A stretch of 64,000 nt of DNA from DASPGQ01 sp035457705 (GTDB taxonomy: Bacteria; Acidobacteriota; Vicinamibacteria; Marinacidobacterales; SMYC01): assembly GCA_035457705.1 (NCBI GenBank), contig DATIBD010000019.1:71565-135564 (forward strand). Direction: 5' to 3'. Under the pieces are notes generated by a model. That model had not been told where the DNA came from. It did no database searches and was given only the letters and a program-made list of their open reading frames with translations. Positions 26,950 through 35,769 of the stretch are shown here, piece after piece (the first letter of the stretch is position 1; every line of letters begins with the position of its first letter). The position numbers and the translations under genes were made by a program.

Positions 26950-26965
26950 CGGCACTCGGCTTGCA
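26950..26965 (+). promoter_or_regulatory. Sigma-54 (-24/-12) promoter
   Basis: CGGCACTCGGCTTGCA matches the sigma-54 consensus TGGCAC-N5-TTGCW with one mismatch; GG (26951-26952) and GC (26963-26964) are separated by exactly 10 bp. Transcription would start near 26975 and run into the alpha/beta hydrolase gene at 27110. Confidence 0.75.
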
Positions 26966-27109
26966 TAAAGGCTCGGTGTGATTCGCCGACGAAAGCGTGC
27001 AGTCGGATCGCAGGCCGGGCAAAGATACACGAGAAACATCGGGATACGAGGGCGTCGGGCGAACTTCAAAGGAAAAAGTGCTGTGATGAAAGAGAAAGAG
27101 GAGCTATCG

Positions 27110-27922
27110 ATGAAACGAGGAAGATTGTCCGAGGCAACAGAGTGCCGAATGGTCGCGGGATTCCTGCTGACCATCGCAACGATATTCGGTTCGTGGGAGG
27201 TGTTCATGTCGGAAGCAAGCGCATCGGGCCGAGCGAGCGTCGTTCTGGTCCACGGCGGTTTCGTAGACGGATCGGGCTGGCAGGGCGTGTATGAGGCCCT
27301 CAAGAAGGACGGCTACGCTGTCACCGTCGTCCAGAATCCAACCTTCTCGCTTGCGGACGACGTCGCGGTGACGAGGAGAGCGCTCGCCTCGCAGACTGGG
27401 CCGGTGATCCTCGTCGGCCATTCTTACGGCGGGGTGGTGATCACCGAGGCAGGCAATGACCCAAACGTCACGGGGCTCGTTTACGTTGCAGCGTTTGCGC
27501 CCGACACGGGCGAGTCCGTGTCGACGCTGATCAAAGATCCGCTCCCCGGTGCACCGGTCCCTCCGATCCTTCCGTCGCAGGACGGATATCTCTTCCTGGA
27601 TAAGGCCAAGTTCCACGCTTCCTTCGCGGCTGACTTGAGCCCGGAGACCGCGGCGTTCATGGCCGACTCACAGGTCCCCTGGGGTGTCGAGGCGCTCGGT
27701 GGGACGATCACCGAGCCGGCATGGAGGACCAAGCCAAGCTGGTATCTGGTTGCGAGCGAGGACAAGATGATTCCTCCGGATGCGCAACGGGCCATGTCGA
27801 AGCGGGCCGGTTCGATGGTCGTCGAGGTCAAGGGCAGCCACGCTGTCTACGTGTCTCAGCCCGAGGCGGTGGCTTCCCTCATCAAAAAGGCGGTGCGGGA
27901 CGCGGCCGCGTCGACGGAGTAA
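27110..27922 (+). CDS. Secreted alpha/beta hydrolase
   Basis: About 270 residues from ATG 27110, chosen for the GAGGAG upstream and the signal-like hydrophobic stretch (MVAGFLLTIATIFGSW) that follows; the open frame extends to a GTG at 26978 without support. Alpha/beta-hydrolase motifs: oxyanion region VLVHGGFVDGSGW, nucleophile Ser in LVGHSYGGVV, and a late His in VKGSHAVYVSQPE. It resembles the small esterase-like group annotated only as alpha/beta hydrolase. It is under a sigma-54 promoter and ends at a strong terminator, so it is monocistronic. Confidence 0.8.
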   Translation: MKRGRLSEATECRMVAGFLLTIATIFGSWEVFMSEASASGRASVVLVHGGFVDGSGWQGVYEALKKDGYAVTVVQNPTFSLADDVAVTRRALASQTGPVILVGHSYGGVVITEAGNDPNVTGLVYVAAFAPDTGESVSTLIKDPLPGAPVPPILPSQDGYLFLDKAKFHASFAADLSPETAAFMADSQVPWGVEALGGTITEPAWRTKPSWYLVASEDKMIPPDAQRAMSKRAGSMVVEVKGSHAVYVSQPEAVASLIKKAVRDAAASTE

Positions 27923-27951
27923 AGCGACCCGGGATCCACTCTTGGAGACGC

Positions 27952-27990
27952 GCTCCTCGTCGACTGAGAGGACGAGGAGCAGTTTTCTTT
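27952..27990 (+). terminator. Rho-independent terminator
   Basis: GCTCCTCGTC (27952-27961) pairs perfectly with GACGAGGAGC (27971-27980) around a 9-nt loop, followed by AGTTTTCTTT. It lies 30 bp after the hydrolase stop and also separates that gene from the convergent activator gene. Confidence 0.85.
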
Positions 27991-28049
27991 CTGGCCGGCC
28001 GGGAGTGGCCAGAGGAGGTGGCCAGGCACCTAGGCACGCCCCGGGCCTC

Positions 28050-30200
28050 CTAGGGATAAGTGGACGAGGTGAATCGGCGCTTGTCGATCTTGAACCGTCG
28101 GATCTTCGACTCGAGCGTAGATGGTGGGAGCCCGAGTTTCGCGGCGGCACCGGTTACCCCCGCCACCTTCCCGTTGGCCTCGGCCAGAGCCGCCTCGATC
28201 GCCTCCTTCTCCCGGTCTTGCAAGGTCTGCCCCCGGCCCGGTGAATTCTGCGGGGAAAGCTCTTGAACCGGTAGCCAAGCTTCGTCAATCGTCAGGGTGT
28301 CGCCGCCGCAGAGGATGACCGAGCGTTCGATGATGTTCGAAAGCTCGCGAATGTTGCCGGGCCAGGCGTACGCCTGGCACAGCTTCAGGGCACGTCGGTC
28401 GATCCTGTGAATGCTCTTCCCCATCTGCTCGGCGTACCTCCTCACGAAGTACTCGACGAGGAGCGGGATGTCCTCCTTGCGCCTCCGCAAGGGCGGCACT
28501 TGGATGGGGAACACATTCAAGCGGTAGAAGAGGTCGGATCGAAAGGCCCCCGCGGCGACGGCAGCGGACAAGTCGCGGTTGGTCGCGGCAATGACCCGAG
28601 CGTCCACAGGAATGGCGCGAGTTCCACCCACCCTTTCGATCTGCCGCTCCTGAAGGACACGTAATAGCGCGATCTGGGTCTCCAGTGGCACGTCGCCGAT
28701 CTCATCGAGAAAGATGGTGCCCGACTGCGCCAGTTCGAAGCGGCCGCGCCGCTGCTCCACCGCACCCGTGAAGGCACCTTTCTCGTGGCCGAAGAGCTCG
28801 GAGGCGACCAGCGAAGGAGGAATGGCTGCGCAGTTGACGCTCACGAAGACCCGTTTCGCACGCCGCGATTGCTGGTGGATCGCGCGGGCGATCAGCTCCT
28901 TACCTGTGCCGGTTTCGCCGGAGATGAGAACGGTGGAGTCGGTTGGCGCGACCTTCGTGATGCTCGAGAGCACCGCTTGGAGCACCGGTGAGGAACCCAC
29001 GATCTCCTCGAACATCAACGAGCGTTTGAGGTCCTCGCGTAGCGCGATGGTTTCGCTCCGAAGTCCGTCCTCGATTCGCTTGCGCTCGTCGATGTCGACT
29101 CCCGTCGCGTACCATCGCGTCACGTTCCCGCCATCGTCGAGAAGAGGGTTATATCGGATGAGAAACCAGCGGTACTTGCCGTCCGCACCGAGAACTCTGA
29201 GCTCGCTCTCGAATGGCAAGCGGAGCCCAAGCGCCTCCCGCCTCGCATCCTTGAACTTCTCGATGTCGTCGGGGTGGTAGATCCGTTCGCGCCAACCCTC
29301 GCCGCCGAAATCCTCGAGCGACAAACCGGTATAAGCGAGCGAAAATCGATTGGCGTAGTGAAGGCGGCCGTCCGCGTTGAAGACGATGATCGCCTGCGGA
29401 GTGGCGTCGGTCATCTGCCGCAACTCTTCTTCGTCCTGGCACAGCTTCATTTGCGCCCGTTTCAGATCATCGATGTCCGTCAGCAGGTTGTACCAGCGGA
29501 TGACGCGCCCTTCCGTGTCGCGGAGCGGATGGCCGCGCGACTGGAACCACCGATAGCTGCCGTCTCTCCGCCGCAGACGGTGCTCGAACTCATATGGAGT
29601 CCCGGTTTCCACCGACCGCTTCCATGCCGCGACGACTCCGGGAAGGTCGTCCGAGTGGACGGCGTCACTCGTTCCCCAGTGTTTCAACTCCTCGAGCGTC
29701 CTGCCGAAGTACTCCAGGACGCGCTGGTTGACGAGCTCGACCTCGCCATCGGCGGTCATGATCGCAACGAGGCCGGGAATGGTGTCGACGATCAGCCGAA
29801 GACCCTCGGCGCTGAGACGGAGAGCGTCTTCCGCGCGTGCCCGGTCTTCGAGATCGGTGCTCGTGCCGTACCACCTGACGACGCATCCCCGTTCGTCCCG
29901 GACCGGGTCGCCGCGCATCAGGAACCGACGGAACTCCCCGTCGCACCGGCGAAGCCTGCCTTCGAGCTCGAAGGGTTGGCCGGAATCCCGCGCTCGCTGG
30001 AACGCGTCGAGCAAACGCGGGAGATCGTCGCGGTGGATCGCGGCCTTCCAACCCCAGCCCAAGCCTTCCGATGTCGACAGGCCGGTATAGTCCAGCCAGC
30101 GTTGATTGAAGGACTCGGCAGCACCATCCGATGCGGCAGACCAGGCCAGCGTAGGAATCGAGTCGATGAAGGCTCGGAGCTGGTCGGTCAAGCGATTCAA
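28050..30200 (-). CDS. PAS-domain sigma-54-dependent transcriptional activator
   Basis: 716 residues. Three PAS/PAC modules (about 8-125, 128-250, 260-380) precede the sigma-54 AAA+ domain (about 400-640) and a Fis-type helix-turn-helix (about 670-710; GVTGAAAKLGLPPSTLESKI). Key motifs are Walker A GETGTGKE, the sigma-54-contacting GAFTGA loop, Walker B IFLDEIGDV and the arginine-finger region ATNRDL. No receiver domain and no transmembrane segment is seen, so it probably senses a cytoplasmic ligand or redox state through PAS. It lies tail-to-tail with the sigma-54-driven hydrolase and is its most likely activator. Confidence 0.9.
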   Translation of the reverse strand: MNRLTDQLRAFIDSIPTLAWSAASDGAAESFNQRWLDYTGLSTSEGLGWGWKAAIHRDDLPRLLDAFQRARDSGQPFELEGRLRRCDGEFRRFLMRGDPVRDERGCVVRWYGTSTDLEDRARAEDALRLSAEGLRLIVDTIPGLVAIMTADGEVELVNQRVLEYFGRTLEELKHWGTSDAVHSDDLPGVVAAWKRSVETGTPYEFEHRLRRRDGSYRWFQSRGHPLRDTEGRVIRWYNLLTDIDDLKRAQMKLCQDEEELRQMTDATPQAIIVFNADGRLHYANRFSLAYTGLSLEDFGGEGWRERIYHPDDIEKFKDARREALGLRLPFESELRVLGADGKYRWFLIRYNPLLDDGGNVTRWYATGVDIDERKRIEDGLRSETIALREDLKRSLMFEEIVGSSPVLQAVLSSITKVAPTDSTVLISGETGTGKELIARAIHQQSRRAKRVFVSVNCAAIPPSLVASELFGHEKGAFTGAVEQRRGRFELAQSGTIFLDEIGDVPLETQIALLRVLQERQIERVGGTRAIPVDARVIAATNRDLSAAVAAGAFRSDLFYRLNVFPIQVPPLRRRKEDIPLLVEYFVRRYAEQMGKSIHRIDRRALKLCQAYAWPGNIRELSNIIERSVILCGGDTLTIDEAWLPVQELSPQNSPGRGQTLQDREKEAIEAALAEANGKVAGVTGAAAKLGLPPSTLESKIRRFKIDKRRFTSSTYP

Positions 30201-30389
30201 AGTCCAATACCTCGTCGGCAGGACCCTAGAACCAGGTGCTTAACAAGGTGGGAAACAGGGCCGCTCCTTTGGGGCCACACGGTCCGACCAATGGACACGA
30301 CCTTTTCTGCCGATACCCCTCCCCAAGAATGTGCTCACCGCTGGGTCCGTTAGCAGGAGGATACTCCAAGAATGACGGGCGATTCGTCT

Positions 30390-31424
30390 TCACATCGTGA
30401 GAACGACGCGGAACTGTGCGTCGCCGCTGAGCATCCGCGCGTAAGCCGCGGCTGCTTCTTCGAGCGGATAAGTTTCAATCATGGGGCGCACGCCGGTCAG
30501 TTCAGCGAAGCGCAACGTATCCTCGGAATCGATTGGTGTTCCCGACGCCCAGCCTTGAATCGACCGACTTCCGCCGATGAGCTGTATCGGTGTGACCTCA
30601 ATAGGATCGGAAGCCGCACCCACCACCATGAGCTTGCCATTCGGGCCGAGGCCATCAATCAGTTCGGACATTGCTTTTGAGCTCGGAGCCGTCGCTAGAA
30701 TAACCCGGGCGCCGCCCAGTTTTTGCAATGACTCTGCGGCGTTTGTCGCTCTGCTGTCTATGTACACGCTCGCCCCGAGTTTCTTTGCGAGTGCGGCGTT
30801 TTCCGATCCCCGCCCGATAGCCGCGACCTTGTAACCAAACTTGTTGGCGAATTGAATTCCGAGGTGACCCAGACCGCCGATGCCTTGTACGGCAACGAGG
30901 TCGCCAGGGACGGCACCGCTGTGCCGCAACGCGTTGAAGGTGGTAATTCCAGCACAGAGCAGCGGTGCTGCTTCGGTGGGAAGCAGACTTTCCGGGATCG
31001 CCACCAGTGCCTCCACGGGAGCTATCATGTATTGTTGGTATCCACCGTCGTAGCTGATGCCTGCAATCTTCAGATTTTGGCAATTGCGAAAATCTCCGCG
31101 CCGACACGCGGTGCAGGTGCCGTCGTGGCCCCCGTGCCAGCCAACACCGACGGGCTGTCCCTTTGTCCAGTCCGAAATACCAGTACCCACTTCATCAATG
31201 GTGCCCACGACTTCGTGTCCGGGAACGCGGGGATGCTGAATTCCGGGCCACAAGCCGTCTTTCGTGACTACATCGCTGTGGCAGATCCCACAGGCCTGCA
31301 CCTTGATGCGCACCTGTCCTGCACTGGGCTCAGGAACTTCGCGCTCGACGATTTGGAAATCCGCTCCCGGTCCGGGAACCTGCGCCACTTTCATTAGCGC
31401 TTTCGCGATTTTTGTCGTCGTCAT
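30390..31424 (-). CDS. Zinc-dependent alcohol dehydrogenase
   Basis: 344 residues, MDR superfamily. Catalytic zinc ligands are in CGICHSD and VPGHEVVG. The structural-zinc lobe reads HDGTCTACRRGDFRNC, with three of the usual four cysteines. The nucleotide fold has GIGGLGHLGIQFA. A good AGGAGG precedes ATG 31424. It oxidises a primary or secondary alcohol with NAD(P)+. It follows the MaoC gene on the same strand after 42 bp, suggesting a short operon for oxidation of a small alcohol or acyl chain. Confidence 0.88.
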   Translation of the reverse strand: MTTTKIAKALMKVAQVPGPGADFQIVEREVPEPSAGQVRIKVQACGICHSDVVTKDGLWPGIQHPRVPGHEVVGTIDEVGTGISDWTKGQPVGVGWHGGHDGTCTACRRGDFRNCQNLKIAGISYDGGYQQYMIAPVEALVAIPESLLPTEAAPLLCAGITTFNALRHSGAVPGDLVAVQGIGGLGHLGIQFANKFGYKVAAIGRGSENAALAKKLGASVYIDSRATNAAESLQKLGGARVILATAPSSKAMSELIDGLGPNGKLMVVGAASDPIEVTPIQLIGGSRSIQGWASGTPIDSEDTLRFAELTGVRPMIETYPLEEAAAAYARMLSGDAQFRVVLTM

Positions 31425-31466
31425 GAATCCTCCTATGGACTTCTAGACATTGTTGAAGCCACCGAT

Positions 31467-31925
31467 TTACTTCCTCTGAGCCTGCCGGCGCGGCACCACC
31501 AAGTTTGCGATCAGGACCTGCACTGCCTCGCCGTTCTGGTTCCGAGTGGTCGTCCGCACTTTGATCAATCCCTGTTCCGGACGCGACTTCGACGGCCGCA
31601 CGTCCAGGACTTCGCTCGTAAGACTCAACTCGTCCCCTTGGCGGACGGGGTGCGGCCAGCGGAATTCATCGAAGCCGGCGCCGACGATGCCGCCCGCGGG
31701 CTTGATCTCGCTGTCTACCAGAAGCCGCATCGTCATGGCCGCAGTGTGCCAGCCGCTCGCCACCAGTCCGCCAAAGATCGTGTCCTCCGCGGCTCTTTCG
31801 TCGAGATGGAACGGTTGCGGATCGAACTCAACGGCGAAGCTCTTGATACGCTCGGCCTCGACTCGCAGCCGCCCCGACCCGAAGATCTGCCCCACGACGA
31901 AATCCTCGAGATATCGCTCGGTCAT
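31467..31925 (-). CDS. MaoC-like acyl dehydratase
   Basis: About 152 residues from ATG 31925 (MTERYLEDF), which has GGAG upstream. The hotdog-fold hydratase motif is visible: FAVEFDPQPFHLDERAA, FGGLVASGWHTAAMTMRLL, then HPVRQGDELSLTSEVLDVR. Family members hydrate enoyl-CoA or related acids. The frame is open further upstream, but that part (SDIETARSELLGAG) belongs to the broken VOC gene next to it. It is probably co-transcribed with the alcohol dehydrogenase. Confidence 0.85.
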   Translation of the reverse strand: MTERYLEDFVVGQIFGSGRLRVEAERIKSFAVEFDPQPFHLDERAAEDTIFGGLVASGWHTAAMTMRLLVDSEIKPAGGIVGAGFDEFRWPHPVRQGDELSLTSEVLDVRPSKSRPEQGLIKVRTTTRNQNGEAVQVLIANLVVPRRQAQRK

Positions 31926-31928
31926 CTC

Positions 31929-32196
31929 ATGAGCTCCAGCGAGGTCACCGGCGCCGAGAAGCTCGGAACGGGCCGTCTCGATGTCGGACACGCTGCGGAC
32001 CTTGAACCGAGCTCGGGAGCGCGGTCGTGACGCCTTTGCCGATGATGATAGAGCAATCCGAGCCCGGCGGCGTCAGCTGTACCAGACGGAAGTCGGCCCC
32101 ACCAACGTGGTCGATGTCGAGCCGACATCCGAGCTGTTCGTAGAAGCGCTTGGCCCGATCGACATCGGATACGGTTACCAAGACCTCGAGTCTCAT
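31929..32196 (-). pseudogene. 5' fragment of a VOC (glyoxalase-fold) gene
   Basis: It begins normally (MRLEVLVTVSDVDRAKRFYEQLG ... FRLVQLTPPGSDCSIIIGKGV) and is closely similar in pattern to the intact VOC genes at 45909 and 62055. After VQG the frame shifts near 32005, the next conserved piece SDIETARSELLGAG appears in the MaoC frame, and then homology stops. The C-terminal half is missing, so it is a truncated and frameshifted relic fused to the upstream region of the MaoC gene. Confidence 0.75.
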
Positions 32197-32197
32197 G

Positions 32198-32362
32198 TCA
32201 CGTCGAGGTGCTTGGAGACGTGTACGCCGAGCGGCGCGACCGCCGGTGGATCCTCTTCCCGGGACGCTGCGGTGCAGCGGTGTAAACGAAGCCGAGAACC
32301 CCCACAGAAACGATGGCGACCCATATCGTAGCTACGACAAGTTTGCCTCGTGTTGCATTCAT
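32198..32362 (-). CDS. Small single-pass membrane or secreted protein, uncertain
   Basis: 54 codons. The ATG overlaps the stop of the sulfite-oxidase-like gene (ATGA), and the N-terminus is a clean hydrophobic helix (LVVATIWVAIVSVGVLGFVY). The remainder is basic and low-complexity; the alternative frame EEDPPAVAPLGVHVSKHLDVT is no clearer. It may be a small subunit or anchor for the oxidoreductase, or the start of a broken gene. No family recognised. Confidence 0.4.
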   Translation of the reverse strand: MNATRGKLVVATIWVAIVSVGVLGFVYTAAPQRPGKRIHRRSRRSAYTSPSTST

Positions 32363-33018
32363 AGGGCCTCTTGATCCTTCTGTCGATGGCGGCCAAGCAG
32401 ACGGCGCGCCGCCTCGGCGCGCATCCGCTGCATGGCGTGGGTCTCCTGGTCCGAGTAGCGCTCCTCCCTCCACGGATCGGCGCGCAGGTGATAACCGTTT
32501 CGCTCCCAGAAACCGGGTGCATCGAAGTCCAAGAACTCAAAGGCGCGTACCCACTTGGCGCTCTTCCAGAAGTAGAGCCTCGGCACCACGAGCCGGCAAG
32601 GCCCTCCATGCTCCACGGGCAACTCGGAGCCGTCGTGCGCGAGCGCCAGAAGCGCGTCCTCCCGGCGGAGCTCGTCGAGCGGAACGTTGGTCGTGTACCC
32701 TTGCTCCGCGTGCACCATGACCGCAACCGCCTCCGGTCGCACCCTCACGCGCTCGAGAATCTCCCGTACGGACACGCCCTCCCAGAGATTGTCGAATCGG
32801 CTCCAGCGCGTGACACAGTGCACGTCGGACTTCACCTCGAGCCTCGGCAACCGCAGGAAATCCTCCCACGTCCAGGAAACGTCCTGCTCCACCAGGCCGA
32901 AGCAGCGGAACGTCCAGGTCCGATGATCCACCGGGGGTGTCCCGCCATAGGTTAGTACCGGCCACTTCGAAGTCAGCACCTGCCCCGGTGGCAACCGCTC
33001 AGTTCTCCGTTCGCTCAT
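32359..33018 (-). CDS. Sulfite-oxidase-like molybdopterin oxidoreductase
   Basis: About 219 residues from ATG 33018, which follows AGGAGGG closely. Oxidoreductase molybdopterin-binding domain: TERLPPGQVLTSKWPVL, TFRCFGLVEQ, and the Mo-ligating Cys in KSDVHCVTRWSRFDN, then HAEQGYTTNVPL and WKSAKWVRAFEFLD. The short length, with no heme or dimerisation domain, fits the cytoplasmic YuiH/YedY-like group. The physiological substrate is unknown. The upstream open frame is a hydrolase remnant, not part of this protein. Confidence 0.85.
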   Translation of the reverse strand: MSERRTERLPPGQVLTSKWPVLTYGGTPPVDHRTWTFRCFGLVEQDVSWTWEDFLRLPRLEVKSDVHCVTRWSRFDNLWEGVSVREILERVRVRPEAVAVMVHAEQGYTTNVPLDELRREDALLALAHDGSELPVEHGGPCRLVVPRLYFWKSAKWVRAFEFLDFDAPGFWERNGYHLRADPWREERYSDQETHAMQRMRAEAARRLLGRHRQKDQEAL

Positions 33019-33029
33019 GCCATCCCTCC

Positions 33030-33300
33030 TCACGCAGGATTCAACTCGTCGACGTCGATGATAGCGTCGGCGAAGGCCTGCGGCGCTCCTCGAGGCAAGT
33101 TTGTGCCCGATGCCGGCGTTCAGCGTGCGTTGCCGGTATCTGCCGGAGAATTTCCGGGCATAGGAATCGGCTGCCGGATGTCGCGCACCATTGGCAGCAC
33201 CTTCGAAGGTGATGGTGGGCACAGGCATCACCGGACCTTTCGCAAGGCGCTCTTCCAGTCCGTCGTATTTCGGCTCGCAAACCTCCCGCGCCATAGATCG
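33030..33300 (-). pseudogene. 3' remnant of an alpha/beta hydrolase
   Basis: The frame reads MAREVCEPKYDGLEERLA, VPTITFEGAANGARHP, then YARKFSGRYRQRTLNAGIGHKL, typical of the C-terminal third of haloalkane-dehalogenase/epoxide-hydrolase-like proteins. After GHKL a one-base shift moves the rest (PRGAPQAFADAIIDVDELNPA-stop) into the next frame, ending 12 bp before the sulfite-oxidase-like ATG. The nucleophile half is absent. It is 5'-truncated and frameshifted. Confidence 0.7.
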
Positions 33301-33368
33301 GCTACCTCGGTCGAGGTAGACCTTTGCTACCGTTCGGGCCGGCGGCTGCTCTAGACGAGCGGAGAAGC

Positions 33369-33986
33369 TCATAGGCTCACTCCGTGGCGGGCCAGCTCCC
33401 GCTCGAGCTGAACCGCGTCGCCCTCGAAGAGGATGGCGCGCATCCCGAGGCGCGCGGCGTACTCGACGTTCATCGGTCGGTCGTCGATGAACACCGACTC
33501 CTCCGGCTCACGCCGGGTCACGTCGAGCGCGAGGCGATAGATGGCTGAGTCGGGTTTTCGCAAGCCCACGTAACACGAGCTGAAGAACGCGGTGAAGTTG
33601 CGTCGGAGATCGAAGCGGTCGATACGGTACTCGTTGACCCCGTCACCTTCATTGTTGATCGCGGCTACCAAGTAATTGCACCCGCCGCCGGTCAAGCGAT
33701 CCAGAAGCACGCGCGACTCCGGAAGCTCCTGCGACTGGGCGAAGAGGAACGCCTTGAACTCCTCCCGGGAGAACGGCCGCGAGCGATGGAAGACCGTCCG
33801 GTGGAGGTACTCATCAAGGGAGATCTCGCCCAGTTCGAATGCGGAATTGGCGAGGTCGTGCCGGTCCACGAACTCCTCCCAGTCGAGGCCGAAGGTTTCC
33901 ACCGCACGTTTGCGCGAGCTTCGATCCCACCCGTTCGTCAGGATGACGCCGCCGATGTCCGAGAAAATCGCGGTGACTTCCTTCAT
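33369..33986 (-). CDS. HAD-family hydrolase
   Basis: About 205 residues from ATG 33986. HAD motif I reads IFSDIGGVI, where the family has DxDxT/V; the first Asp is present but the second position is Gly, as in the epoxide-hydrolase-N/YihX group with short motif I. Motif II is VAAINNE, motif III Lys lies in GLRKPDSAIY, and motif IV is VFIDDRPMNV. It is a cytoplasmic phosphatase or dehalogenase-like enzyme of unknown substrate. The upstream open frame is a LuxR-domain relic. Confidence 0.85.
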   Translation of the reverse strand: MKEVTAIFSDIGGVILTNGWDRSSRKRAVETFGLDWEEFVDRHDLANSAFELGEISLDEYLHRTVFHRSRPFSREEFKAFLFAQSQELPESRVLLDRLTGGGCNYLVAAINNEGDGVNEYRIDRFDLRRNFTAFFSSCYVGLRKPDSAIYRLALDVTRREPEESVFIDDRPMNVEYAARLGMRAILFEGDAVQLERELARHGVSL

Positions 33987-34036
33987 AGGCTGAGCCGGAT
34001 CGTGGCCCCTGTCGCTAGCTCCTTGCTGGTATCCGT

Positions 34037-34240
34037 CGTCAACGTGAATGATACCTCGCGCGAAACCGATGGTCACCGCCTCAGTGCCATCCTGAACGTC
34101 GAGTTTCTCGAGGATGTTCTTCAGGCGCACCTTGATCGTGCTTTGGGCGCGGCCGAAGCACACGCGCCATCTCTCGGTCGCGAAAGCCTTTGGCGACGAG
34201 TCCCACCACCTCGCCTCGCGCTCGGTCAGATCGACCTACG
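34037..34240 (-). pseudogene. LuxR-type HTH remnant of a NarL-family response regulator
   Basis: Read across two frames, the minus strand gives LTERE, then EVVGLVAKGFRDREMARVL, then STIKVRLKNILEKLDVQDGTEAVTIGFARGIIH, which together are a complete GerE/LuxR DNA-binding domain. The receiver domain is missing and at least two frameshifts are needed. A similar HTH tail occurs, in frame, at the end of the thioredoxin-like gene at 55885. Confidence 0.65.
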
Positions 34241-34377
34241 GAGTGAAATCGGCGCGCGCCTGGCGACAGCGGTAGGAATCACCCTGTCGCACACCGCCGC
34301 GAGACGCGCCGATTGAACGGGCTCTCGGTACCGTTTGCGGCTCCTTCGGCGACGCACAGATCCTCCTTCTCAGGCAG

Positions 34378-35769
34378 CTAGAACTTGAGCGTCAGCCACA
34401 GGGCGAAATACGTCATGTCCTGTCCCGGAGGTGTCTCTCTAAGGAACCGCCCCACGAAGAAGCGGGAGAATTGGGTCGTCATGTCCCAGTGTCGATCGAT
34501 CGAGAAGATACTTTCGATCGCCGGAGCGTGCCCCACGAAAGTTGCATCGCTGAGCTGTCCGGTGCGGAGCAAGTTGCCCACCAGGTCGTAGACGCCGTCT
34601 CGATGGCTCAGGCGCCAGTAGAAGAGCCAGTCCGCCCGGGCCCAGACGCGCCTGGCAAGCTGCAGCTCGAGGATCGGGTGGATCTCCCAATGGTTCGAAG
34701 GACCGAAGGGAGGGCCGAGGCCGTAATAGGCTCCCTTCGGATAGAGGGGATGGTACGTTTCGAGGTCGGCGTCGTTCGGATCCCGGTCTCCGCTATGGAC
34801 GTCGAGACTGAGGGCGAGCCGCGGCGTCGCGCGGAGACCGCGGAACGTGTAGCCGAACACGGGAGCGACCGCCCAGGCGCGGACGTTCCCCTCGCCAAAA
34901 CTCCCCCATTGATAGATGAGCTCGAGGTCGTAGTCCCAGCTCCCGCTTGCTCCCCAGAGCCGCGCTCCGTTCGTGTGCCGGGTTTCCCTCCTCGCCCCCT
35001 GGTCGTATCGAGCGTCTTCGTCCGTGAGTCCCAGGTAGTAGACATCGACGCTCAGCGGCTTTCCCATCGGACGGGTGGCATAGACCCCCCAGAAGTTCCG
35101 CTCGGGATCGGGGGAATCATCGAAGAACCCCGGTTCGTTCCGCACCGGCTTCGTCGCGAAGGCGTCGAGCGTCCAAGCCTCGGCCCGGAACGTCGACCGG
35201 AGACCGTCGAAGCTCCGGCGGAGGTTCGGTCCCTCTCGATAGTTGACGAGACGCTGGTGCCCGAAGCTCATCTCCTGCCGGCCCACTCGGAATGTGAGCG
35301 ATCGAGCAGGGGACGAGCCGAGGGTGATGTCGAGAAAGGCCTGGTGGACGTCGAGCTTGTCTTCGTCTACAGGCCGAGGTCCACCACGGCGTCCCGTCTC
35401 GATCCCGCTCTTGAGCTGCCCGAACACCCGCGCCCTCCGGTTCCAGTGGACATCGACGTGTAGCATGTAGCGTTGGAGCACGTAGCCGTTGTCCCCCGGG
35501 ATCGAGCCCCACTCCTCGTTCCGGAAGAACTCGAAGAACGGCCGGACCTCACCGCCCACGGAAAGGTACCTTCCCTCCACCGTTCCCAACGGCACGAACT
35601 TGATGGGATCGAAAAAATCGACCCGCCGGGAAGGATCCTGAAGATACGTGTAGTCCTCGTCATAGCGAAGCTGTTTGTAAGGGGGCGGGCTCCACTCTGT
35701 CTCCTGCGCGGCATATCCCGTGAAGGCTAGTGCAAGAGAGAAAGCTCCGGCGAGAATCCATCGGCTCAT
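34378..35769 (-). CDS. Alginate-export-like outer membrane porin
   Basis: About 463 residues from ATG 35769, whose ATGA overlaps the stop of the upstream membrane protein gene. It has a signal peptide (WILAGAFSLALAFTGYAAQ), then a barrel of the alginate_exp type: RYLSVGGEVRPFFEFFRNE, FGQLKSGIETGRRGGPRP, FRVGRQEMSFGHQRLVNYREGPN, and the terminal FALWLTLKF. The family forms 18-stranded anion-selective barrels; here no alginate genes are near, so the substrate is open. It is last in the operon beginning with the hydrolase-cupin gene. Confidence 0.8.
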   Translation of the reverse strand: MSRWILAGAFSLALAFTGYAAQETEWSPPPYKQLRYDEDYTYLQDPSRRVDFFDPIKFVPLGTVEGRYLSVGGEVRPFFEFFRNEEWGSIPGDNGYVLQRYMLHVDVHWNRRARVFGQLKSGIETGRRGGPRPVDEDKLDVHQAFLDITLGSSPARSLTFRVGRQEMSFGHQRLVNYREGPNLRRSFDGLRSTFRAEAWTLDAFATKPVRNEPGFFDDSPDPERNFWGVYATRPMGKPLSVDVYYLGLTDEDARYDQGARRETRHTNGARLWGASGSWDYDLELIYQWGSFGEGNVRAWAVAPVFGYTFRGLRATPRLALSLDVHSGDRDPNDADLETYHPLYPKGAYYGLGPPFGPSNHWEIHPILELQLARRVWARADWLFYWRLSHRDGVYDLVGNLLRTGQLSDATFVGHAPAIESIFSIDRHWDMTTQFSRFFVGRFLRETPPGQDMTYFALWLTLKF

